From assembly GCA_944989445.1 (NCBI GenBank), contig CALYLW010000210.1, positions 496,001 to 560,000 of the forward strand: a stretch of 64,000 nt of DNA, written 5' to 3'. This stretch comes from Ampullaceana balthica (Eukaryota > Mollusca > Gastropoda > Lymnaeidae). The translations under genes were made by a program, and so were the position numbers. Positions 12,201-20,412 of the stretch are shown here, piece after piece (the stretch's first letter is position 1; every line of letters starts with the position of its first letter). The notes under the pieces were generated by a model. The model saw only the letters and a list, made by a program, of their open reading frames with translations, was not told the origin of the DNA and ran no database searches.

Positions 12201-15200
12201 AGACACCATTTTTTACATATAATTTTGTTCTCACCACCTCCAATCTGGCATTTCTGAATTCTGGTGTTTCTTTTTTTAGAATTTCTTTTCTTTATGCTTC
12301 CAATCGGGCAATCCTAGATTCATGCGTTTCAAGTCTTCTTTTTTCTGACACTCTTTTTCTTACTGTCTCCAGGCTCAATTTTCTAGATTCATGTGTTTCA
12401 AGTCGTCTTTGTTCTGACACTGTTTTTTTTTACTGTCTCCAGTCTCTTTTTTTCTAGATTCATGCGTTTCAAGTCGTCTTTGTTCTGACACTGTTTTTCT
12501 TACTGTCTCCAGTCTCTTTTTACTAGATCCATGTGTTTCCAGTCTCCTTTTTTCAGAAGCTCTTATCCGTAGTGTTTCCAGTCTAGATTTTCTAGTTTCT
12601 TGTGATTCTAGTATTCTTTTTTCTAAAGTTCCCTTTCTTATGTCCTCCAGTCGTGACTTTCTTGATTCTTGTGTTTCTTGTATTTTTTTCATTATTAAGT
12701 GTGTGACTTTCGTCATTATATCTGTCTTTTTGTTGTTCTGAATGCTTGTTTTCCATATTTGCTGTTTCTATTATGCACACAAATTTTGAATTGATCTCCG
12801 ATTTTTTAAATATTTTTATATCCTCTTTTTCATAAGTAGAAACCAATATTTTATCTCTCACATCTTCTATTATTAATGACCTTTGCAGGTTATTTTTACG
12901 GCAGCAGAAGATTTTCTTCCGATTGAACTTTTATTCTTTCGAGGCAATTTTTGTAAAATCCACAAAAATAAGAAGTAATCTAATGTAAATGTCAATTAAA
13001 AAATTAATTGGTTTAACCGGATTTCAGATATTCTATGTTTGATTTAAGTTATAGATTTGCATGCAATACAAAACAATAACATTATAAAATTATTATTTTG
13101 AGGGATTTCAGATGATTTCATTTAAAATTTTTATAATATATTATGGCAAATAAAAATAACAACAAATCTTATATGATGAATATGTATGATGTCTAATTCC
13201 GGACATCTATATATCTTCTTATATCTCTCTATATATACTAGGGGCAAGGACCCGGCTTTTTCCAGGGTTTTAAAATAAGGTTTTTTATAGAAGCGTACAA
13301 AAATGTTTATTTGCATGCAATAAAAGGGTACATTTAACTTAAAGCAATGTGATAGACAACATTTTTGGCACTTTCATATTGAGTGTATACAACACGATTT
13401 TCCTCTTTGCCCGCTCTGGAGCAGGCAACATACAACTGCCCATGAGAAAAGCATGGTGTCTGCAAGTCTATACAAGCAATCCCAAGAGACTAGCCCTGTG
13501 ACTTGTTGATTGTCATGGCAAAGCACAGTTTCAGTTATAAGGGAACGAATGCCTTCTGAGCTTGCTAAACATTTTTTTTTAGCAAACGTTTCACCAAAAT
13601 GCCTCCAGGTGGATGCAGAGGGACACCTTGGACCCAATGCTAGCGGAGGCCAAGGGGCGTCGGAGCACCTTGGAACCTTGATCCCCCACATCGTTAGTTA
13701 TAAAAAAAATTTCGACTGCTACCGTCGCGGGATGGTACTCACCAACTTTCCAAATTTCATGTTTCTACATACAAAGAGAGATGAGGAATTAGTGTTGATT
13801 CCGTTTTATATAGCCCATATAAGGAAAAAAAAAGGTTTTGGGCCCCCGGCCACCCATGAGTGAAATTTTTTAAATTATTTTTTGCCAATTATCGTCATAA
13901 GAGTGTATTTAGCAAGTTCCCAAAGTTCATGCTTCTACCTTCACGGGAAGTTGAAGAACTAGTGTTGCGTCATATTTAAATATAAGAAAAAAGACTACAT
14001 TAGGGCCCCCGGCCCCCAGTAAGTGATAATTTATATAATTTGTGTACCTGTTACCATCGCCAAATGTTACTTAACAATCACCGAAAGTTTCATGCTTCTA
14101 CCTTCACGGGAAGTTGAAGAACTAGTGTTTTGCGTCATATTTAAATATAAGAAAAAAGACTACATTAGGGCCCCCGGCCCCCAGTAAGTGATAATTTATA
14201 TAATTTTTGGACCTGTTACCATCGCGAAATGTTACTAAACGATCACCGAAAGTTTCATGCTTCTACCTACACACGATATAGAATACATTTTTATTTTTTT
14301 ATTTTTTATAGAGCTCATATAAGGAAAGAAATACATTTTGGGCCCCGGCCCCCAGTATCTTATATATTATATGGAACGAAACCTGTTTAAGAACCTTTCT
14401 CATGTCATCGTGTGTATGTGTACCGAATTTCACGTTGTCTGGATCTTGAATTATTGGGGAACAGACAGACAACAAATCGGTCTTATATATATATAGATAT
14501 ATATAAAGAAGAGGTGTTTGTTGTCGGCCTGTCTGTCTGTATACATATACAGGTTTCGTTCTATATATTATATAAGTTTTTAGAAAGCGCTGAATATAAA
14601 GTATAGGAAAAAAATAGTGCACCAAAATGAACTCGTTTTGAACGTCCGCATGAAGTTGTTAAATATGGGACTGAGATATAATTTATTTCTCTTCCTCTTT
14701 ACATTTTCTGATTTTTTTTATTTACTGCTTTCGGGCAAAAGCGACAATTACAAAAGCTATACCAAAACCATCTTCAGGTTAAATGGAAACGTCCTGCCAA
14801 ATTTGGTCCTTGTCCGTTTTTTTTTAATGAGAGCGGGACAGACAGCGGCGACAACCAAACATACAAACACCAACTGAGCTTTATATATTAGATATGTAAA
14901 TGTGAGGCTAATATTGGATTCAAAAAACCCTAAAAACGTAAATTTTATAAGGAAAATATTTTAATAGTTACACAATATATATGAACAATAACTTTTTTAC
15001 TCACAATTTAAGCTTTACTCATTTACACACTTATCAATAGAAAATAGTATCGGCTCATAACATACAATTTCCATTGTAAACGTTTCTTCCATTATTATAA
15101 CCATAGGCTGTGAAAAATTGTGCTTCATATTTACTTTTTAAAATTCTTTGAAACAATGAGCTCAATATAATGTAACACTCAATGGTTGTCAACGATGTTT

Positions 15201-15363
15201 TTGTGCATTTAATCTTAATTTCATTGTTCTGTTAAACTAGGTCCAGCTACCTAACGAAAACGGACTAGAAAGGTACCTGAAGGCTGAAACCCTTCTCTCG
15301 GGTCCTGGAGCAGCACAGGAAGTCTCCGCTCTGAGCATGCGCCTGCTAAAAAACAACCTTTGA
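132..15363 (+). CDS. Gene 1: modular protein of unknown function, eight 3' exons (5' end outside window)
   Basis: Eight exons join in one reading frame: 132-288, 993-1190, 1602-1723, 2792-2857, 7917-8099, 8362-8478, 11160-11298 and 15241-15363 (stop TGA). Every intron is GT-AG and every phase fits, so the 1105 nt give about 367 C-terminal residues. The first exon starts in phase 2, so at least one more coding exon lies to the left. The protein holds two related modules. Each has a stretch ending LVHIL or LKVSI, then a beta-like stretch (NQIVVV..EEDVAAINVLS against DHVVITDNDVVIAQVIS), then W-I/F-VD followed by VY or VLW. The first exon looks like the tail of an earlier module. I see no transmembrane segment in this part. 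The layout resembles uncharacterised repeat proteins of invertebrates that I know only by pattern; I assign no function. The exon chain is well supported; the family is an inference. Confidence 0.85.
289..992. other. Intron of gene 1, no further feature seen
   Basis: A 704-bp AT-rich intron. I see no repeat or convincing exon in it. Confidence 0.6.
993..1190 (+). CDS. Gene 1, second exon in window (start of module 1)
   Basis: Acceptor TATACACAG ends at 992 and donor AAAG/GTAGAC begins at 1191. It holds exactly 66 codons, phase 0 to phase 0. SSFKQNMLGGWGTTVLVHIL aligns with SIKNLLEAIRGGKRLKVSIG of the fifth exon. IYTNQIVVVRSGEEDVAAIN aligns with its LYAEADHVVITDNDVVIAQV. Confidence 0.85.
1261..1530. 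repeat. 44-bp minisatellite, six copies, in gene 1 intron
   Basis: TACGGCTAGC recurs at 1265, 1309, 1353, 1397, 1441 and 1485, exactly every 44 bases, with only a few substitutions between units. It begins 70 bases after the upstream exon and fills most of this short intron. An open frame reading out of that exon through the array is intronic. Confidence 0.95.
1602..1723 (+). CDS. Gene 1, third exon in window
   Basis: Acceptor ATTTTTCCAG ends at 1601 and donor CACAG/GTGAGG begins at 1724. It holds 40 codons plus two nucleotides (phase 2 out) and encodes GTSALYLDTRLFATDGEDY... to ...NDNFKH. By position it corresponds to the sixth exon (MTTEDYKFDNDGQWSFYF...) of module 2, and the two are almost the same length. 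Confidence 0.85.
1724..2791. repeat. Gene 1 intron with short degenerate tandem repeats
   Basis: At about 1790-1870 there are loose copies of AGTGCTAGTGG. At about 2195-2345 there are ten copies of a 14-16-bp unit (AAGTACTACTACAATTT). The rest is unremarkable AT-rich sequence. Confidence 0.7.
2792..2857 (+). CDS. Gene 1, fourth exon in window
   Basis: A 66-nt exon with acceptor TTTTTTAG at 2791 and donor ACCAG/GTACTT at 2858. It encodes SWIVDPCWTLVYTSYSDTI followed by KKT, with split codons at both ends (phase 2 in and out). W-I-VD...LVY matches QWFVDSRPHEVLW of the seventh exon and marks the end of module 1. Confidence 0.8.
3523..3650. repeat. Copy of a dispersed element also present in FoxL2 intron 2
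   Basis: GTGAGACTGCAA, TTAGTAAAT, AACAGGGTAT, GTTAGCCTGACAGGACGT, ACAGCGAACGTTTC and AGCAAATAGCC recur in the same order, in reverse complement, at about 52265-52385. On the minus strand the text reads TTGAGGAAGGC...GCTGAAACG. That recalls the core found near ends of Penelope-like elements, but the resemblance is partial. Confidence 0.6.
4968..7082 (-). mobile_element. Non-autonomous Helitron A with duplicated head
   Basis: Read on the minus strand it starts TCTATATATATA at 7082 and ends CTAG at 4968. The flanking host bases are A and T, as expected for Helitrons. Just inside the 3' end are the palindrome CGTTGCAACG and the sequence ACGACGGGTCTGCTAGT, close to known animal Helitron 3' ends. 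The head (GTGTGTGTGTGTG, then a stretch reading CATGAAA on the minus strand) occurs twice, 821 bp apart, with a second terminus at 6263. The body has no protein gene. It is an array of about a dozen GC-rich cores spaced 130-205 bp in very AT-rich DNA. It lies in the 5-kb intron of gene 1. Confidence 0.8.
5140..6940. repeat. Internal GC-core repeat array of Helitron A
   Basis: Cores of the GGGCCCCCGGCCCC type occur near 5157, 5285, 5452, 5593, 5764, 5914, 6085, 6290, 6434, 6587, 6739 and 6905. Two alternating half-units build a ~310-bp repeat. One is followed by ATTCAGTGCAAGA; the other by a stretch containing CCCTATAGTATTTTAATATG. The latter recurs near 5328, 5636, 5954, 6474 and 6779. Related cores occur in the Helitron at 13238-14497. 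Confidence 0.85.
7083..7916. other. Remainder of the 5-kb intron of gene 1
   Basis: It contains a CA-rich stretch (7130-7205), a doubled AATGTTCCATTTAAGCG (7202 and 7229) followed by GCGCGGC and CGCGGCCGCGC, then plain AT-rich sequence up to the exon at 7917. No exon is needed here: the phases of the flanking exons fit directly. Confidence 0.6.
7917..8099 (+). CDS. Gene 1, fifth exon in window (start of module 2)
   Basis: The acceptor is CTATTCTTTTGCAAAG ending at 7916. An AG 17 bases upstream (7899) looks good by itself, but using it with the phase-2 end of the previous exon puts the reading in a frame that soon stops. The 7916 site keeps the frame open. The exon codes RNSQIASFPTSDTGSIKNLL... 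to ...VVIAQVI and ends at donor ATAAG/GTAAGT. It follows a 5.1-kb intron that contains a Helitron. Confidence 0.8.
8160..8235. repeat. Two copies of a ~35-bp GT-rich repeat
   Basis: GGCAGGAAGAGTGAGGTGGT occurs twice in tandem, each followed by GGGGTGGGGG, in the short intron between exons five and six. Confidence 0.8.
8362..8478 (+). CDS. Gene 1, sixth exon in window
   Basis: Acceptor CTACTGCAG ends at 8361 and donor AAAAG/GTAGGC begins at 8479. Phase 2 in and out. It encodes MTTEDYKFDNDGQWSFYFVH through MVCRDTLPISELSGK. The W-S-F-Y-F...STG pattern suggests a beta-strand-rich segment. Confidence 0.85.
8825..9035. repeat. 43-bp minisatellite, five copies
   Basis: GTTCC-A/G-ATA-A/G-TTGAC begins at 8826, 8869, 8912, 8955 and 8998, an exact 43-base period. 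Units differ at a few positions. Located in the gene 1 intron between exons six and seven. Confidence 0.95.
9516..10045 (-). mobile_element. 5'-truncated non-LTR retrotransposon (Jockey/CR1/L2-like) with 12-bp target duplication
   Basis: The minus strand codes the C-terminal ~144 residues of a reverse transcriptase ORF without a stop: VRPALEYASSVWDP, KRAARFITGEY and FFPSGIRAWNGLPEE are hallmarks of the Jockey/CR1/L2 group. The 3' UTR ends in a tail with the hairpin CTTCTATACAGAAG and ATAAGAT. AAAACCATAATC flanks both sides (9504-9515 and 10046-10057), a 12-bp target-site duplication. The open frame and perfect duplication mean a fairly recent insertion. Confidence 0.92.
10640..10735. repeat. 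Repeat end starting CAGGGGCGTAGCTAAGG
   Basis: CAGGGGCGTAGCTAAGGTGG at about 10640 is a motif often found at ends of dispersed elements in invertebrates. A related CAGAGGCGTA occurs on the other strand at 30080 and on this strand at about 44743. I could not find its partner end. Confidence 0.35.
10801..11040 (-). mobile_element. Old degenerate copy of the same LINE 3' end
   Basis: TTCTACACAGAAGATAATTG and the following GTCCTACGCTTCTCTATGG match the 3' tail of the 9516-10045 element. Later fragments (ACCATTCCACG, CCGAATTCCAGACAGGAAGA, GTTTGTTCTTGCAT) match its coding end in the same order. Many substitutions and indels have destroyed the frame. Confidence 0.8.
11160..11298 (+). CDS. Gene 1, seventh exon in window
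   Basis: Acceptor TTTGTTCCAG ends at 11159 and donor TTAAAG/GTGCTT begins at 11299. Phase 2 in, phase 0 out. 46 codons encode SACSKASAQWFVDSRPHEVL... to ...LIGDVRLK. It carries the module-ending W-F-VD and VLW motif. Confidence 0.85.
11450..11880. repeat. Degenerate tandem repeat interrupted by Helitron B
   Basis: Loose copies of AAAGTAAGGCTAATATTG and CCTCTAAA-type units recur about every 30-60 bases. The same pattern resumes after the Helitron at 14893-14955 (GTAAATGTGAGGCTAATATT), so the Helitron inserted into this array. Confidence 0.65.
12375..12861 (-). pseudogene. Helitron-borne coiled-coil repeat ORF, broken
   Basis: Overlapping minus-strand frames (12592-12861 and 12375-12716) code a highly charged protein with a 23-residue (69-bp) repeat: RLETLRIRASEKRRLETHGS, RLETVRKTVSEQRRLETHES, and so on. 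More copies continue to about 12230 in shifted frames. Helitron and related helicase polyproteins of invertebrates often carry RLE..R repeats near the N-terminus, which fits its position near the Helitron 3' half only if most of the element was deleted. A captured host gene is the alternative. Confidence 0.55.
13238..14497 (-). mobile_element. Helitron C, nested, with helicase remnant
   Basis: The 3' end is CTAG at 13238 with an ACCCGG...CCAGGGT stem just inside, and the 5' end is TCTATATATATA at 14497. Host bases are A and T. It holds four GC cores (13840, 14004, 14168, 14340) spaced 164-172 bp with GGGCCCCCGGCCCC, the same module as in Helitron A. Confidence 0.7.
13345..13530 (-). pseudogene. 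Remnant of Helitron helicase C-terminus
   Basis: The minus strand reads FAMTINKSQG, a stop, SLGIACIDLQTPCFSHGQLY, then VACSRAGKEENRVVYTQYES. This is the end of the PIF1-like helicase of Helitrons, where the MTINKSQGQ and YVA-SR motifs are diagnostic. A stop replaces the residue after SQG and the upstream frame is shifted, so it is dead. Confidence 0.85.
14352..14581. repeat. Imperfect ~230-bp inverted repeat around the Helitron C head
   Basis: CTTATATATTATAT...GAACGAAACCTGT at 14352 is mirrored by ACAGGTTTCGTTC...ATATTATATAAG at 14581. CAGACAGACAACAAA mirrors TTTGTTGTCGGCCTGTCTGT. The centre is the TATATA run of the Helitron terminus near 14497. Two Helitron heads facing each other would produce this. 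Confidence 0.6.
15241..15363 (+). CDS. Gene 1, terminal exon with stop codon
   Basis: Acceptor TTCTGTTAAACTAG ends at 15240. Phase 0. 40 codons begin VQLPNENGLERYLKAETLL and end SMRLLKNNL, followed by TGA at 15361-15363. The end is leucine-rich and mildly amphipathic. A poly(A) signal follows 242 nt later. Confidence 0.85.
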   Translation, partial: VQLPNENGLERYLKAETLLSGPGAAQEVSALSMRLLKNNL

Positions 15364-15604
15364 CCCCCAGAATTTGATGTGTTTGGACGGCTCTGGCCGC
15401 GCCGTGGCCATGCTCGTGACGTCCACTTCCAAAGTTATCATTCGATATTCGCGTCCTGGATTCCTGACGTCAGACGCCTCACAAGAGTCTTCTGCCAATG
15501 TTACTTGGTTCATTAGCAAATAGTTTAGATGTCGTAGAATCCTAGAGCGAGATAGGAGCGTGCGCATGTTTTATGTAACTAGATGAAATATTGTTTCAAG
15601 TTTA

Positions 15605-15610
15605 AATAAA
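15605..15610 (+). terminator. Candidate poly(A) signal of gene 1
   Basis: AATAAA lies 242 nt after the stop codon, the first canonical hexamer downstream of it. AT-rich DNA produces many such hexamers, so position is the main argument. Confidence 0.45.
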
Positions 15611-15902
15611 ATGTCTATGCAAATAATAGTTTACAACTTACCATGTGAACATTTTTAAATAACATTTGAATGGAATTAAATATTTTATAGAATATTTTTA
15701 AAAATTCATTTCCTTGAATAATGTTGGGTTTTTTGTTGTTTTTTTTTATATTTATATTTTTCATTTTGGTTTATTACTATTCTTTAAAAATTGCCATTAA
15801 CGTTTTTTTTGTGAAGCTTTTAAATGTAATTATTTTGTAAAATGGGTCCGAACAATCCTTTACACTTTTAATTAATTTTTTAAAATATAAAGCGTAAGAA
15901 GC

Positions 15903-15948
15903 AATATCTTCTGTTTAGAAGGAGCGTCTGTAACAGATGAGATATTTT
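15903..15948 (+). mobile_element. LINE 3' tail fragment
   Basis: CAATATCTTCTGTTTAGAAG and the following GAGCGTCTGTAACAGATGAGAT match the tail of the 9516-10045 LINE in + orientation. Only the tail remains. It directly abuts the MITE at 15960. Confidence 0.75.
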
Positions 15949-15959
15949 AAAGCTAAAAA

Positions 15960-16226
15960 GGGGCCGTCTATAAAGTACGTCACGCTATTTTTGACAATTT
16001 TTAACTCCCCTCCCCCATGTCATAAACTGTCACAAATCTCGCCTCATAAGTACGTCACACTTTCGAACAAAATTTTGTTTTTTAATTAACAAATTATTAA
16101 AAATTTAATATAAAACACCGTGACGTCACACATGGCCGGGACCCCCCCCCCAAATGTCACAAACAGTCACACTTTCTTACATCCCCTCCCACCCTCTGGA
16201 GCGTGACGTACTTTATGGACGGCCCC
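15960..16226. mobile_element. MITE with GGGGCCGTC terminal inverted repeats
   Basis: The left end GGGGCCGTCTATAAAGTACG and the right end CGTACTTTATGGACGGCCCC are inverted repeats of about 26 bp with one mismatch. The 267-bp body has no ORF. It contains further CGTCACA and GTGACGT motifs. A longer relative is at 54947-55328. No clear target duplication is visible. Confidence 0.85.
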
Positions 16227-17984
16227 AAATATATTTGACCAGAATCCTGAAAACAGAACTGAAAAGTATAGAGTAATGCTCGGCCATCGCGTTTTTCAAC
16301 AATCAAATTTTAAATTACATTAAAAGGATTTAGGTGACTTTGGGACAGTAACTTTAAAAAAAAATTGTAAAAAAAAAGGGGGGGGGGTGTTGGTCTTTAC
16401 AAGGCACAACCGTTGATCTAAAATGTACATGTTAAAGTCATTTCAAACCATTACAACTCAGGGTTTGTCATTTCAGAATGTCACCTGTCATCATTGCTGC
16501 CCGTTGTCTCCATCGTCTGGCACCAGGTCAACACCTCTCCCTATTTCACCCCCCCCCCAAACTTGTTATGGTTCACACATGACGTGGGGTCAAAAGGTCG
16601 TGGGTTACAACTCTAAAGCCCAAACTTGTCTCCGGGCGCAGTTGCGAGTGAAAAGATGCTAATTGAGAGATATCAATGCAGAACTACTATAGCGTTTCCG
16701 CTCCCTGACTATGCAACAGCTCGGTTGTGATGCTCTGTGGCTCACAATACTCACATTCCTGGCTATTGGATTCAGACGACCACCACCAATATGTAAACTA
16801 GGTTATAAATAGAAGCGAATTCTTGGAAGAAAATGGTATTTGCGTCAAAATTAGGAAAACAGAAGCAACTGTCTTTTGTAAGAAAGACATTTTTAGTTGT
16901 TTTTTTAGATTGTGTAAGTTTAACTAAACATGAACACTAAACAATGAATCCACGACTTTTATATTTGACGTGGATTTTAATGGTATCATAAACCATAAAA
17001 GAGTTGGGGTTTTTTTTTAAATTTCTTCAAAACATACCCTTTTTAAACTCTTACCGCATGCCTTACATAACACTAACTCGCACCAAAAACAATTTTTATA
17101 ATTATCTTTCCTACTTGTTTTTTTTTCATGATTAACTGCTTTCTGGGACCTATTTAAGGTATGACTATGAACAAATAAGTGCTGTCAAATAAGTTTTAAA
17201 ATAAAATAAAATGCAGTTTCTTGTAATGGATACTCCGAGCACATTTTCCGTAACTTTTGTTTCGAAGAGAAAAGTTGGTTTTTATCATTTTTTGTAACAC
17301 GATCATCTCTAAAATTTAAAGAAATCTTCATTTACTCCAATGTCATTCTAAAACCTCCATGATCATTACTGCCCCACATAAACAATGCTTGAGCAAATCC
17401 CCAAAACACCATCTTCGCCCATACTACATCACAAAATAAAATTGCCCCATTAATTTCGCCTTTATCCTCCTCTTGTCTACCTTTTTAAGTAGCCCCTCCC
17501 CACCCCCTACACCCCACACACACACCAAACATTATTCCGCGGACTTAAAAGTAAGCAACCCACGTTCAAATAGGTTTGTAAAAACGTTTTGGCATACTGG
17601 CACAAGGGGAGACCATCTGTTTCAAAGAGCAGGTTACCACAACTGAGACGGGCCCTTTGCATTAACAGAAATCGAAAAAGACGCTTATTTTCCCACTGGT
17701 GACTACCCTCAAGTGTATCTTTCCACTGGCGAAACCCCCCAGAAATACTTAGCCGCTTTGCTTTTCCGTTGTATTGATCGCAAACATCATTTCTCTCGGT
17801 ACGTGATAAAGCGGCGCCCGGATTGTGGAGTCAAGTCTTTCGTTGTTTGATATTATTATTATTTTTTTAAAATTATTATTTTACTTATGAGATGAAAAGA
17901 ATTGTTCACCAAGGAAAAAAAATATTTAGTAGGATAAAATTCGCTACTCAAATAGCTGTGATCTATGGAATCAGCAGCACCGTT
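16227..17984. other. Intergenic, no gene recognised
   Basis: AT-rich sequence with A, G and C homopolymer runs (for example 16350-16390 and 16545-16560). The + frame opening at 16423 is short and interrupted by low-complexity sequence, so I do not call it. Confidence 0.6.
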
Positions 17985-18410
17985 TAACACTTCCGGGTCA
18001 ATGTCAACAGTTCTTGTCCTCTGTTAGGTCTCTCAATCAACAGTTCCGGGTCAATGTCAACAGTTCTTGTCCTCTGTTAGGTCTCTCAATTAACACTTAC
18101 GGGTCAATGTCAACAGTTCTTGTCCTCTGGTAGGTCTCTCAATTAACACTTACGGGTCAATGTCAACAGTTCTTGTCCTCTGTTAGGTCTCTCAATTAAC
18201 AGTTCCGGGTCAATGTCAACAATTCTTGTCCTCTGTTAGTTCTCTAAATTAACAGTTCCGGGTCATTGTCAATAGTTCTTCTCCTCTGTTAGGTCTCTCA
18301 AATAACACTTCCGGGTCAGTGTCAACAATTCTTGTTCTCTGTTAGTTCTCTAAATTAACAGTTCCGGGTCAATGTCAACAGTTCTTGTCCTCTGTTAGGT
18401 CTCTCAATTC
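17985..18410. repeat. 53-bp minisatellite, about eight copies
   Basis: TTCCGGGTCAATGTCAACAG recurs with an exact 53-base step (17991, 18044, 18097 and on) with variants TTACGGGTCA and CAACAATTCTTG. Each unit ends GTTAGGTCTCTCAATTAAC. Confidence 0.95.
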
Positions 18411-20412
18411 TTTATGTGAGGAAATCAGTTAAACTGGTAATCAGTAAAAACACAAATACAAAATTTCTGGCTGTCGGTGACGTGGCGCAGGTTTGAGTTG
18501 TCGGTGACGTGGCGTGGTTTAGTACCACACGAGCAAGGCCGGTAATTATCTCCCTACCCTCCCCCTTTCTAAATCCCATAACTTCTCCTTTCAACAACAA
18601 AAGAAAATTACAGAAGATATCCGAAATCCTAAGCATCTTAAGCATCCTAATACACATGAATCTAGCCTCCCAGGCCGACTGTCAGCTAAGACAAAATTAG
18701 GACGAAATCATCGTTAATTTAACTTCTTATTTAGTATTATATTACATCAGACACGGAATAATCACGTAACTTCTGAAGGTCGGGATTAAAAAATAAATAA
18801 TTGTTTTCCTTCTTCGTTTAGCTAATAAAAAGCCAAATCAATTGTTTTAGTTGAAATGGTTTTGGTCTCAAAATTTGCACTAATTTGTATAGAGACAATT
18901 TTACAACTGCTATTGAGAACAACCCCCTGCGGATAGTGCGTGGATAGCAGTTTTTTTTTAATGCTCACACACCAAAAAAACCCTAATTTCGATAATTTTG
19001 CGCACTTCATTGCTGTTTTCTGTAACCGCCTGCACTCGCCTCTGTTTCTTTATTCACTGTTTCGCCCAGCTCCACCTAGCGGCCAACGCCCACACAGCCC
19101 CCCTGATTCGTCCAGAGGCACGACCTGGTGCTCACGTGGTGTTGTGACGTGACTCTGTTTTCCGTGGCAACCGTTGCTCAAAGTCTTGGCAAACCTTCCC
19201 CCGGCCAGGTCGGACACACGTGTTGCTGGTGAACATCTGCACGACGAAGTACCCACTGTTGTCTACATCCGAACTCGGTGTAGTGAGCGCGTCAACCCGA
19301 GCGGGGCTCGCTGTCTTAACCAGGTCCGCCAACCTGGTTCGTCACCAGGCCAACCCTGACAGCACGTTACTAGATATACATACGGGCTGTGTCAACCCTA
19401 TCCACCAACTACTGCTATGAAAGGCTTCTCCCTCACCCGCCCTTCCACAATGACAAAATTGTATCAATTATAATTTTCCAGGTCAAAAATTATGTTTTTC
19501 CTGTCACGACTTACCAATACGGCCTCAATCCTGTCTTTTTTTAAAAAAAAACACTTATGAGTCAACACCGTTTGGTTGGAAAAAGGACGTGTTTTGCCTC
19601 CTAATTTCTGGCAGTTGATAAAAAAAAATAAAGTTACATATCTATTTTATGATCCATATTTGGTTGATATTTCCGCTCTTTAAATGATGACTGGGATAGA
19701 TTTTATCAATGAGACTCAACGTAAGATGAGCCTAAAAATTCAAATTCTTAATTATTTTCTCTAACACCAACAGAATGACGCCGCTTTCACAGAATAAATT
19801 GCCAAATTCCAGCGCATACTGTTTTCTCTAAATATTATATCTGGCCGTAGAATTTTTATTTCGAAAATTTGTGGGGTTTTTTCTTTCTTTTTTAACAACA
19901 AAATGTTGGACTTTTTTAAAAGTTTTTTTTTAAAACCCCAAACTCATTACAGAAACGTATAACCAATAGTTCTCCTACATGTCAATTTTTCCAGTACAAA
20001 ATAAGTTCCAAGTTCCAAAAGAAATGTAGCAGCTATAAACTTATTCTTGCACGTTAAACCACGGGCCCCAAATGAGGTTTGTGGGGGGGGGGCATTCTGT
20101 CAAATGAAGTTTTATTTATGCCCAATTAAAAAATCAGCCCGAAATAATGTGATCAAACATTAAAAGGGACCCCATTAAACCCATTAAATTAGGTTGAATA
20201 AATAAACTATACAACTTTCTCAAATATTTTAGATCATTCTTAAATTAAGTGACTAATTTGACTACTTATTAATTCGAGAATGTATAACTTCAACGTAACA
20301 ATTTCCCGCATGAAACAATTATTAGCAAAACCGCAGTGATTATAATTTTTTAAATTAAATTCTAAGGGAATTGAAAGAAAAGGGGCGAGCGTATGATCAA
20401 GTTTATTTACGC
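18411..20412. other. Intergenic, with a GC-rich island at about 19040-19420
   Basis: Most of this is AT-rich and empty. Between 19040 and 19420 GC content rises sharply. Both strands stay open there: a + frame ending at 19420 (HVLLVNICTTKYPLLSTSEL...) and a - frame (GYFVVQMFTSNTCVRPGRGK...) followed by AATAAA near 19050. Either could be a terminal exon. I recognise neither product and leave the island uncalled. Confidence 0.35.

Larger units (their letters stand above)
11881..14892 (-). mobile_element. Helitron B, decayed, containing a nested Helitron
   Basis: On the minus strand it begins TCTAATATATAAAGC at 14892 and ends CTAG at 11881. Just before the 3' end is a stem of ACCCG against CGGGT (11891-11895 and 11904-11908). 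The flanking bases are A and T. Within it are a minus-strand ORF of repeated charged heptad-like units (12375-12861) and a second Helitron with helicase remnant (13238-14497). It fills most of the last intron of gene 1. Confidence 0.75.

Noticed and set aside
13510..13863. 117-residue + ORF
   Set aside because: It is antisense to the Helitron helicase remnant and continues into the GC-core repeat.
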